In this document: one piece after another, positions 11,108-20,746 of the stretch
Numbering within the stretch: position 1 is the stretch's first letter
How the letters are laid out: each line of letters begins with the position of its first letter
Source: Pseudoscleropodium purum
Taxonomy: Eukaryota > Streptophyta > Bryopsida > Hypnales > Brachytheciaceae
NCBI GenBank assembly: GCA_963969395.1
Contig: OZ017795.1
Location: forward strand, 20,689,063 to 20,753,062
Length of the DNA stretch: 64,000 nucleotides
Direction: 5' to 3'
Notes under the pieces: model-generated
What the model was told of the DNA's origin: nothing
The model's database searches: none
The model's input: the letters and a program-made list of their open reading frames with translations, nothing else
Program-made: the position numbers and the translations under genes

Positions 11108-13196
11108 TTAATGCCACTCTACTCGCATGTGCTTCCAATCATCCATTGTCTCGTGGACTTTCTTGAAAGCTGCCCATCTTCGTAGTATAACATGAGAGTC
11201 CTGGTAGTGTGTGGGAATCTCCTCGAACAGTGATTCGTGAATTGGTAAGTATCCTTTTGAGAAGTGTCGCAATCTCCACTCAAACTGGCAAGCTGCACTC
11301 CGTTTTGAAAAACTATCAGGTGAGCATTCTCTGAAGATAAAGCAACCTCAAACCCTTAAAACCCCAAATATTCCGACAATGGACATATGTTTTAGAAGTT
11401 AAAATAATCAGCTATCAGCTTCCAAAGTGGACTTTCTGGTTTTAGATTGGGCACTTAAGGGGTTAAGGGTATCACAACAAAATTACATTCAAAACGGCTG
11501 CATACAAATCTGTCATCCTCCCCAATGGAGAGATTATCTACGACTTCATATTTTAAAAGCAATAAAGACGAGCAATACCTTCACTTCGGGTGCCAAAACC
11601 CCGTATGGTGCAAACCAAACTCCAGGGGCGACCTGCGCGAACAGATTTGGCACCGCCGGCTAGCTCTCCATTGTGCTGCCTAAGTCTGCGAGCCAGTCAA
11701 GTCTTAGCACACAATATGGCTGCAGAAACTTATTAACAGCTCTGGCATGAAATCCTACATGCTGTCCGAAACACCCAGAACCATCAGATTGCACAAGCTT
11801 CCAATACAATCTTCATATCAAGATGGAAAACATTAGCAGCAAATAATTAGCGTTTCATGCCAGAGCAATCTACTCCACCTATTCAATTCTAAAAGCAACA
11901 CAGAGAACACTATCTGTCGCACCAAAGTCATCAAAAGTGCACAAAGTCCTGTGCACTTTGTTCTGCCTTATTATCCCAGTCCACCTATACAGCCTTCAAT
12001 ATTAAATCCATGTGCTTCTAACATGAAACTTAGAGTTTGAGGAAGCGGACTGCCGTCCACCACCTTTCCCAGCATCATTATTGTGCAGAAAATGCTTGAA
12101 ATGAATTTACGATTAGTGCACACACCCAAAACTCGAGCCAGTCTTAAGGAATTAAAGTCATTCCTAAATGATAGGAGACATCAACGATCATGTATTTTCA
12201 ATCAAGTGGTAAGCATGAAACTCAGAATATCCAAACAGCACAACAGATGTAGGAAAGGAACGGACCTCCTGGTAAGATATGCTGTGACACCCAAATACGT
12301 CTTCCGCTTATCATTGGATAGTATAAGGTACGTACACCAATCATTGCCGTCCACTTCCGCATCGTCAACGAATTCCTCGTCCTCTGAGTCCTCTGGATCG
12401 TCTTTTGTTCTATCCACCACTTCATAAGGGGCCTTCCTCTTTTGAGTTTTCATTTTTGATGAGGAGCTAGTCTGGTGCTCATCCGAAACTTGGGTCATCA
12501 TATCTGCATAATCAGATTCATCTATACCATATCGACCAAGTTCCTCGTATCTAATACTATGTTCTTCCTCGGTTCCCGATTTCGTAATACCAACTATTCC
12601 AGACACTCTACGCCTGGATTGACCTACCTTTCTTCCTACGGACGAAACTAACTGTGGACCGTGAGCCAACGAAGTATGCACACTGGGGCAAGCAGTTAGG
12701 CTGAATTTTATTTGTACTAGAGATAAACTACAATACCATTTGTTTGAGCACATTGAAGGGACCTGCTGGGATGGTCGCCAATAAAATTGTGTCAGAATCA
12801 TGGCCCTGTGGCATGCCAACTTCATGGCAAGGTTGAATGTCACCGTCCACTCGTGAGTTTTCTAAGATTAGGTCTTGTCCACATCAAAGGCCAATCCATG
12901 CCCTGTAATTTACAATTGTCTGGAACCAAAATACTGTGTCAGGCTTTGACGAATCCAATTGGAAAACTAACATAGTACATATATTCATATACAAAGCATA
13001 ATCCTAAAGTTCCTTACTTATCAGCTCTCATCGTTCTTTATTGTCACATCTGTCTGATTAGAACTTTGATAAGAATCCTTCTCAAACTTACGATCGATCA
13101 CAGATACCTACGGCAAGTAGGTGCACACCCAATTGCCTGGAATTCAAATGCCGGAACCACGGCATGCAAATAATCTGTGCTCAGGGAATGTCCCAT
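11108..13196 (-). CDS. GIY-YIG domain protein (nuclease-fold), complete
   Basis: Four exons read on the minus strand (13196-13108, 12682-12266, 11685-11579, 11292-11108) join in consistent phase to 265 aa ending EWH-stop. The GIY-YIG domain starts near residue 152: WCTYLILSNDKRKTYLG, then the Arg-rich TRRLRQHNGELAGGAKS, AGRPWSLVCTIRGF and FEWRLRHF, whose Glu is at the position of the catalytic Glu in this fold. Before it lies an acidic stretch (DDPEDSEDEEFVDD) and a Lys-rich KMKTQKRK. The N-terminus MGHSLSTDYLHAVVPAFEF followed by VHTSLAHG, SVGRKVGQSRRR is Ser/Arg-containing and low in acidic residues, like an organelle transit peptide (inference). The match is to the plant family with the QHNGE.RGGAKAS signature, related to SLX1 N-domains. 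No C-terminal zinc finger is present, so a plain SLX1 call is not justified. Transcript data are needed to confirm the first exon. Confidence 0.85.
11353..11469. mobile_element. Small foldback with CCCTTAA ends in GIY-YIG intron 3
   Basis: CCCTTAAAACCCC at 11353-11365 is mirrored by GGGGTTAAGGG at 11459-11469, giving an inverted repeat around about 93 bp. It lies wholly inside intron 11293-11578. The ends resemble those of the TTAA-flanked element at 19615-20454, so a short relative or internal deletion of that family is possible. Confidence 0.4.
11934..11959. other. Perfect 10-bp hairpin
   Basis: AAAGTGCACA (11934-11943) and TGTGCACTTT (11950-11959) are exact inverted copies separated by 6 nt. 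The hairpin lies within GIY-YIG intron 11686-12265. No known RNA family is recognised. Confidence 0.7.
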
Positions 13197-13722
13197 GGAG
13201 AGAATTTTCCAGCGGTGTACATTTAGTAGAGGGTCCCCTTGAGCAAAACTCGTCATTAAAAATCTATCTAGAACGCGTCAGGAGTAAGCGCAGTAATCTT
13301 TCAATGCCGACACGTGATGGTAACATGAATCTAAGCCGGTCGTGACTTGCAGAATTAGAAAGCAGTTTGGATGTGAAACCTATGCACTACACAGAAAAAT
13401 TCATAAACAAACACATATCAACAACAGGCAGAACCGCAGGCCATCCAAGACCAAAAGTGAATAATTCCGCATCTAATTCCGCAGTAATGCAAGTTGTTTC
13501 ATTCCACATTTGGTTTCCTACTCAAAACACATGCATCCTCAAAGAAAGTACTCTCGAATTGCATGTCTGCAGAAATTCGGTGCAAGAGTTCCCACGACCA
13601 AACAAAACCCTAATCATGCAATTAACACACCAAACGAAATCCGGAATTCTCCTTACCGAAAGAAAGCATCGCCGCGCCTCTGAAATAAATTTATATCTGG
13701 TTGAACACAACTTCTTCAGCTC

Positions 13723-14240
13723 GAAACCCTGAACCCTGAACCCAATTCGATTCTGTCAACTAATAAATCAACCACAATCCGATAATCGTGTCTACACCCC
13801 AACAAATATCACAATTATTTTGGTTTCGGAACCCGAAGCGTTTCTTCAATATTCTCCAGGCACCAAAAACGAGAGTCATTGGAGGTTGTATTCCTGGAAA
13901 CATAATTGAGTTGCGAAGAGATGGGGAACTGAATTGGTACCTGATTTCAGAATCGCCCGTTCAAGACATTCTAAGAATATTGGTTGCTCAACAACGAACC
14001 ATCGTCATCGCCATCGCCATCGCCAAATCCAAAATGCAAAATCCCTCAACTTCGAAGAAATCCAGATCGAAGATCCTTGGCAGAGCAGACTGTGGATTAG
14101 TTAGAGTAGTACGGGAAGATTGTTCAGTGGTGCGCGAGAAACCCTCAGAGATCATCCAGAGAACGAATATCGTCGTCTTCTTTAATATCACATCCTCACC
14201 AAACCGTCCTCTTTAATATCACATCCTGACCACACCGTCG
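13723..14240. promoter_or_regulatory. Upstream region of the GIY-YIG gene with short repeats
   Basis: AAACCCTGAACCCTGAACCC at 13724-13743 is a degenerate telomere-like run of the kind seen near plant promoters. A CATCGC hexamer tract lies at about 13999-14022. A 31-bp unit beginning TTTAATATCACATCCT is tandemly duplicated at 14181-14240. The 13197-13722 stretch upstream of the start codon may hold leader exons; none could be fixed. Confidence 0.4.
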
Positions 14241-16363
14241 TTCATTCAAGAACTAGTTTAAGGTTTTCTCCCATTTACCACATCATGTGCCACATCGGAT
14301 TAATGTAAAAAAATTCTCCCTTAGTTGATGCAAAGAAGAAGAAAGAAGGTTAATTTTAGTCTAGAAGACTAGTGTAAATGAAGCATTTGGTGGGAATGAT
14401 TCAACTATCTAAATCTTATGAACATAGATGATGATTTTCATTCTTAATGCCTCTATTAGGAAGTAAACCCCATAAAGAATTTACATGTTCCTTCCAAATT
14501 TCATTTGCTACCATACTATAATTGAATGGTTTATCATGGTAGAAAATACTTGCTAATATCTAAATTTGAATCAATGACAACCTCGTTGATTATGTAAACA
14601 AGTCCCTTACTTGATGTATACATAAAATTTGAGTTTGAAATCTAAACCTCTAGTAATTATATAAATTCTCATAATTCTAAGTTCTTGTATATTGATACAA
14701 AGTCTTATATAAAATTTTATACTAATATATAAGAATTTTTGTTTACCAATTAGTCTTGTAGAATTTCTATATAGAAATTGCCTATTTTCTAAAAAAAAAA
14801 TATTCATAAGTATCCTACCAATCTTTTTTTTTGGCATCATAAGGCCAAATTGTGCCATTTCAAAATAAATTTCTACTTTTTTCTAGATAAAAGTAATCTC
14901 TTTTTGTTAGAAAATTTCTATTTCTATAAAAAATGTAAATGAAATTGCCAAATTTAGATGAAAAAGTGCATGAAGATGATTGAAAATTATTTTTGGTCCA
15001 AAAGATGGATGAATATAGAAATAGAATGCTTCACCAAATTTTAAGCAATTGCCATCTTGATACTTTCAAAGAAAGTAAAAAAAAAGTTGTATCCTATTTT
15101 TCTATTAATAAATATCCTATCCATTTATTAAAATTGTCATAAATAATTCTAAAAATAAATGGTAGAATGTTAGGAAATTTTATTCTTTGACAAAATACAA
15201 ATTTTGATAGAATATTTTTATTTTTAGCATGCTCTAAATTTATTTTCAAAAACCTTCATTCAAAATTTGGCATAAAATGTCCATCCTAAAAGCCAAGCTT
15301 AATAGTGTATGAAACCTAAAGAATGAATAAAGAAAGTGCAAGAATAAAAAGAGTGCAAGATTTTCTTGCACTAATTCAAATAATTGTCGATAAATGTGGT
15401 ATATTAGTGTAATCCTTTAAATGAAATTCAGCTAGAAATTAGATGAAAGTCAATTAAGTGAATGAAAATTGGAAGATAATCACAATTTTAGAGATATTAT
15501 AAAAATAATATAGATTGCACAATATTGAAATTCTTTGGAAGATAAAGACTTACATAAGATTATTGCATCTTCTAATTTCACTTGATTCTAGAATTAGTTG
15601 TATCTCTAAATTATCTAACAAATATCCTAAAAGGTAGCAATATTAGTGTAGGAACCAATAATTGAATCATCTACCACAAGTATTTGCTTTTATTATTTAT
15701 AATTTACAATTATAAGAATGGTTTAGTGCATAATTGTTGAATTAATTTTACGTTAGTTGGTATCAATATTGATTGCAATTCCACAGGGTAATTTTGCATA
15801 AAATTACTACATATCACTTTCTGTATAGTTGCATGCATTGATTTTACTCTACATTGTACTAATGTGTCCTACTAGCAAAATTCCAAAATTAGTGCCACTT
15901 CAAAATTTAGTAGTACTAAACTCCCTGTGCAAAGAGAATTAAGAGATCCCATAGTAAGAATGCATAATTTTAGCTAATAAAGAGATCAACCTAAGTCCCT
16001 TTTGTATCCTCTTTGAGGTATATATAGAAGGGGCTTTGAAAACAAAATATATCTATTTTTTCCCATGTCCTTATCTTGGTCAAGAGGCGGATAAAAGTCT
16101 GTAAATGTGAAAATGAAGCATACAATGGATTGTTACACGCTCAACAATACTATCATCTTAATTATGTGTTACAAAGCAATCAATTTATAGCCTTGATGAT
16201 GCCACTTGTGATCTAGATTTCACCGTCTCACAAAACCCAGGGAAATAGTATAGAGGTTTTTAAAATATTGGGAATGGTCAAATAGTCTAATGTATTGTAG
16301 CTAAAGTCACTTGTTTTCTAGAATAAAAAGGAATTTAATATGAATTATCATACAATTCTTAAT
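14241..16363. other. AT-rich intergenic DNA
   Basis: No coding frame, RNA gene or clear repeat was found here; the stretch is dominated by A/T runs. Confidence 0.5.
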
Positions 16364-18445
16364 AAACAATTTATCTTATACACTCTTATACCCAAAGGAA
16401 TAATTTGTTGGCCAATCCATTAAATAATGCTATTGGACGCATGATTGTTATCTCGGTCCTGCCTAGTATTCTAGGGGTATTTCAAAGACAATTTGTCAGG
16501 TTGTTCAACAATTTGTCATGCATGATCTAGACTCTTAAGTGCAACAATTCGCATATACATTTATATATAATATATAGGTTCTTTAATTACCATGAAGTTT
16601 TTTACCATAACAATTTGTCCAGTCACTACTTAGCTAGCCAAATTACTAATTTTATATGAGTATCAAAACAGTCCCAGTCCTCTACAACAAATTGTCCCTA
16701 TACTAATGCAGGGGGAATGAGTGTGTAATGCAATTTTAGCTTCCAGCTTCTTTGCACATTATCACAACTTGTCAAAACCAAACAATTCATCTCTGACTAA
16801 TTTCCATGAGATTACTGGTCTATAGTTGATCTTTGTTCCACAGTCAAGGCAAATTGTCTTCAATGTCAGATTTCAATCAAACAAATTGTCACTACACTAC
16901 CCAGCCTCTTGCGGCTTTTGGCAATTAGTTTATTAACAAGCTATAAATTTCAATTTATATTATTTTATTAATTTAGAATATCAACACACAGTAGTGAACA
17001 AATTGACTCATCACAACACAACAAGCTCTTTCATATCAACTTGTATAATTTTTCTACATACTTCAAAAAGATGGTTCATATTCAATTCAATAGTTCATTT
17101 ATTCATAATAATTTTAATTTCCATTCATATTCCAACAACAATTTAATTTTATCGACAATTCGTCAAAGATAAAATTATTTTGCATCAAAACAAACATTCA
17201 ACAATTTGTTTTACATTTACATATTACATTATCACAACAATTTTGGATAAATTATGCAATTACAATGTATCATACAAATTGTCGTTTAGGAATTTAAATT
17301 AATAATTAATAATCAGAAATATAATAATTATTAATTAAAGTGATTCATAATTTCCTCACTCTAGTAATTATAATAAATTAATTAAAATCATTCTATTGAT
17401 TTCAATTAACAAACAAATTGATCACTGCATATTCAATCAATAACACACATAAATTCAATCAATTTACAGACAATTTGTCGAAATCTATATTACCAAACAA
17501 AAGACTCGATGAACAAGTTGCCTTGTACTCGATCTGAACTACCGCTCCATTCACTTGCCATCGTTGCTGCCTCCGAACAAATTGTCTTGCAATTCTTTCT
17601 CTGTCCACATCATTGTTAACTCACTTACATATATTCGCTCAGACAAATTGTTCTCTAAATTCTCATTGGAATATCGATATGAAGACTTAGATCCACTCAT
17701 TGAGAATTCACTCAACAACTTGACAAATTGTTTTAAGATCACACATACAAGAAACACAGTTTACCCCCACCGCTACTATTGAGCCTCAAACAATTTGTCT
17801 AAAACAAATCAGTCATTCCAATCACTGGAAACAGATTAACTCACAATTACAATTACACCATTCATTCACAAGTTCATAATCAAGAAATCTAATCACTGGA
17901 TACAAATTTTACACAACAATGTAATGCCCAATTCAAACTCTCACGAAGTAGTCCACCTGGAGTTTCCTTCCAACAACAAATTGTCTAACTCAAAATTCAC
18001 AATCTCCACAACAGTATTCTAAACACTAGAAATACAAGAGACTCAAGTGAATGAGCACAAAGACAAATGTTTACAAAATTATATTAACAAAGCACATCCT
18101 ATGCTGAAACAGACAAATTGTTTATAAAAGTACGCTACTGAAGATCGAGAGAGTGGGGGGAAAGAAAGACAAATTGTTTAAGGCTATACTGTCTCAAGCG
18201 GTACCAAACCACAAATTGGAATCACTGCCAAGACAAATTGTCCTACTTCATATCTTGCCTATTTACATCCTTCAAAATCTAAAGTCAATTTGTCTATCTT
18301 TTTCTACATATTGTGAAACTGTACTTACAAATTGTCTTTGTTTACACTATAAAAGGCAAATTGACTGAAAAACAAAAATTTGCAAGACTACACCACTGCA
18401 CAATAGTTTGTGGAATAAAGCAAACTTCCCTATTGACTAATTGTC
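16364..18445. repeat. Cluster of ~25 copies of an 11-bp palindrome GACAA(A/T)TTGTC
   Basis: Exact copies start at 16487, 17469 and 18232. One-mismatch copies start at 16507, 16609, 16686, 16848, 16880, 17154, 17273, 17576, 17642, 17722, 17789, 17975, 18112, 18168, 18284, 18326 and 18435. Weaker copies start at 16763, 16997, 17200, 17412, 17512, 17714 and 18355. Spacing is irregular, about 20-190 bp and most often 40-80 bp, and the DNA between copies is not repeated. The site is its own reverse complement apart from the central base. Elsewhere in the 64 kb I see only isolated imperfect copies (for example 43126 and 54532). A binding-site array for a dimeric protein is the simplest reading, perhaps the subterminal region of a DNA transposon, but that is inference. 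No long open frame crosses the cluster. Confidence 0.85.
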
Positions 18446-18528
18446 CAATACATGCCCACTTTGTTTGCTTTGCAAATAAAAAAGGTGCATGTAGTACCAT
18501 TACATTTCATATTTTGTTTTGGAGAAGA

Positions 18529-18551
18529 AGGCAAAGCATGTTGCTTTGCCT
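18529..18551. other. Perfect 10-bp hairpin
   Basis: AGGCAAAGCA and TGCTTTGCCT are exact inverted copies around a 3-nt loop. The hairpin lies between the palindrome cluster and the mitochondrial-derived fragment, and may belong to either. Confidence 0.75.
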
Positions 18552-18611
18552 CTCCTCAGGCTGAGGTTCAAGGTAGCAAGCTTTATGACGGAAAACTGTC
18601 ACATATGGTTC

Positions 18612-19130
18612 AGAGCTTCTTATATTGATGAAATAGAAGAAATATTAACCAATAATCATATTTGGAAACAACGATTAGTTGATATTGGTACTGTTACCAT
18701 ACAACAAGCTTTGGATTGGGGATTCAGTAGTATAATGTTAAGAGGCTCAAGATTATGCTAGGATTTGTGAAAATGAGTACCTTCCGATGTGTATAACCAA
18801 TTGATTTTTGATGTACCTGTAGGTATTAGAGGAGACTGTTATGACCGTTATTGTATTCATATCGAAGAGATGTGACAAAGTATTTGAATCATTATGCAAT
18901 GTCTTAATCAAATGCCTAGTGGCATGATTAAAGCGGATGATCATAAGCTATGTCCCCCTTCACGATCTCAAATGAAACAATCCATGGAATCTTTAATTCA
19001 TCATTTCAAACTTTATACAAAAGGTTTTTTTGTACCAACTTCTTCTACCTATACTGCAGTAAAGGTACCTAAGGGAGAATTTGGTGTGTTTTTAGTCAGT
19101 AATAGAACCAATTGTCCTTATCATTGTAAA
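18612..19130 (+). pseudogene. nad7: Nuclear copy of mitochondrial nad7 (NUMT), decayed
   Basis: Translation gives unmistakable NADH dehydrogenase subunit 7 blocks: [69 protein letters not shown] and [10 protein letters not shown]. About 172 codons of the central-to-C-terminal part are present; homology stops after YHCK, before the family's last ~40 residues. At least three in-frame stops replace Trp or Arg codons, and a frame irregularity occurs around 18760. Most differences from the conserved family residues are C-to-T or G-to-A (Arg to His, Cys or stop; Glu to Lys; Gly to Arg; Ala to Val or Thr). That pattern fits methylated-cytosine decay of a silent insert. The fragment is not functional. 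Confidence 0.92.
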
Positions 19131-19614
19131 CTTTTTTTTGTAAAAATTGATAATATAATAATATTTTTGCCTACACTAATTTGAAATAATCTGACTTCAA
19201 TCAATTAGTGTCACATGCACCAATAGAAAAATCAATGTACTTCTCTATTGACTTTTGACTCGGATTAAGCTAATCTATTTATTTTTTAGGATATTTTTTT
19301 TATTTGTGATTCTTTGTATGGTTTTATACAAATTTACAAAAATAATTCATAATAATTCATAATAATTATAGGACAAAAGTTCTTTGTGTACGGTAGCATA
19401 CAACCTATGTTTATTCCTATGTCCAAAATATACATTCCACATTTTCAAACCAACAAAAAAAAACCAAACCAAACTAATCACACTCTTATATTATATGACA
19501 TTATACAAAACTTTAATAATAAGGAGTTCTAGAAGTATGAAAAAATTTGACACCACCTTCTACCAATCCATTGGTTTTACTTTTACAAACAGCACTACCA
19601 TATATTGGCATTTT

Positions 19615-20454
19615 TTAACCCCTTAAGGACTTAATTCATCGTAAAATGGCCAAACTTCTTATCTGAGCTAATTTTAGCCTTTTTTTATAGTGTTCAAACA
19701 ACAATCTGATATTTTTACTACTTGAAACTCTGAATTCTATATCACTTTAAAAAATTGCAATTTGTCTTGTGAAAATTTCTAATTGTTATCATTTTTGTTG
19801 CAAAAAATGAACATAAATGAGCAAAAATAGCAAAAACAATCCAAATTATTTGAAATTTTCTTGGGAGGTAAAAGTAGCAATGGAGATTAGCATGAAAAAT
19901 TTTCAATTGGTTATTTTATTTTTTACACCCAAAATAGCCACATCAAACACCTTGAAGTCAAATTTGACTATCAAACCAAATTTATCCTTTTATTTAATTG
20001 ATGTATAGAAACTGTATATTTTTTTCTATTTATTTTGTATTTTTTCAATAATTTCGATGGAAAAATAAAATTATTGTGATTTTTCAAAGCTAAAGGTGGA
20101 AATAAAATTAAATCAATTACAATATGTATTAGAATAATCTATAATTTTTATTGTAAATGAAAAGTGGAATGAGAAACATAATTTATAATTTAAATTCAAA
20201 ATCCATTAAAAAAAAATTATAAATGAAAAGCACACCATATTGTGTTATTTGGATTTTTAACCAGAGAGCTTTCAATTGCAACAACTTTTTCAATTCTTGA
20301 CATTTTTCAAAACTTTAAAATGGAATACAAACAAAACTTGTCAACCTTGTTTTCTTAGGTGAAATCAAATTCTAAAGATGGTTATTTTAAAAGTTGTAAT
20401 CGAGGTTGACCAACGTACATCCACTTTTTGGATGCCTGCGCGTTTAAGGGTTAA
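19615..20454. mobile_element. MITE-like element, TTAA-flanked, copy 1
   Basis: The element begins TTAA-CCCCTTAAGG and ends TTTAAGGG-TTAA, so it has short inverted ends inside a TTAA duplication. Its interior aligns in the same orientation with 57837-58595. Shared blocks include TTGTTGCAAAAA, AAATTATTTGAA, ATGGAGATT, TTTTCAATTGGTTATTTTAT and TCAATTACAATAT. There is no transposase frame, so it would be non-autonomous. TTAA targeting recalls piggyBac-type elements, but that link is inference. It ends immediately upstream of the FCF1 promoter. Confidence 0.65.
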
Positions 20455-20545
20455 CGTCTCTCCATATTATCACGTGCATTTTGAGTAGCTAGGTTGTGAC
20501 ATTAAAGAGGTCTGGGTGAACCATCCACTTCGTCAGCTGAGGCTA

Positions 20546-20725
20546 AAACCCTAAAACCCCAGTTCTCTGTTCCCCTTTCTGGTATTCATTGTGGAGTGCT
20601 CGTTCCGCACGAAATTGCTTTGCTTGCCGAGAATTCACGCAGTCTTTCACAGTTTCCAGTTCTTTCATCTCGTCTCTGCTAAGTATCTGGTGTTTTTTCC
20701 CGTTCGCGGTAATTTTTAGGGTTTA
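20546..20725 (+). promoter_or_regulatory. FCF1 promoter/leader with two telo-boxes
   Basis: AAACCCTAA at about 20546 and its complement TTAGGGTTT at about 20717 are telo-boxes, a known plant element of ribosome-biogenesis and translation genes. The second lies about 20 bp before the start codon, probably in the leader. A CT-rich leader sequence lies between them. Confidence 0.7.
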
Positions 20726-20746
20726 GAGTAGAGCAGAAAGCAGGCA

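Noticed and set aside
12083..12427. Plus-strand 114-aa open frame
   Set aside because: It overlaps the GIY-YIG exon antisense and is a shadow of its Ser/Asp-rich linker.
12202..12843. Single 213-aa open frame as the GIY-YIG gene
   Set aside because: It runs into introns on both sides and its first codon is not ATG; the four-exon model keeps the conserved domain and joins in phase.
16364..18445. Palindrome cluster as a CRISPR array
   Set aside because: Repeats are only 11 bp, spacing varies from 20 to 190 bp, and the genome is a plant's.
18519..19184. nad7-like frames as expressed genes
   Set aside because: In-frame stops, loss of conserved residues and missing ends show a dead insert.
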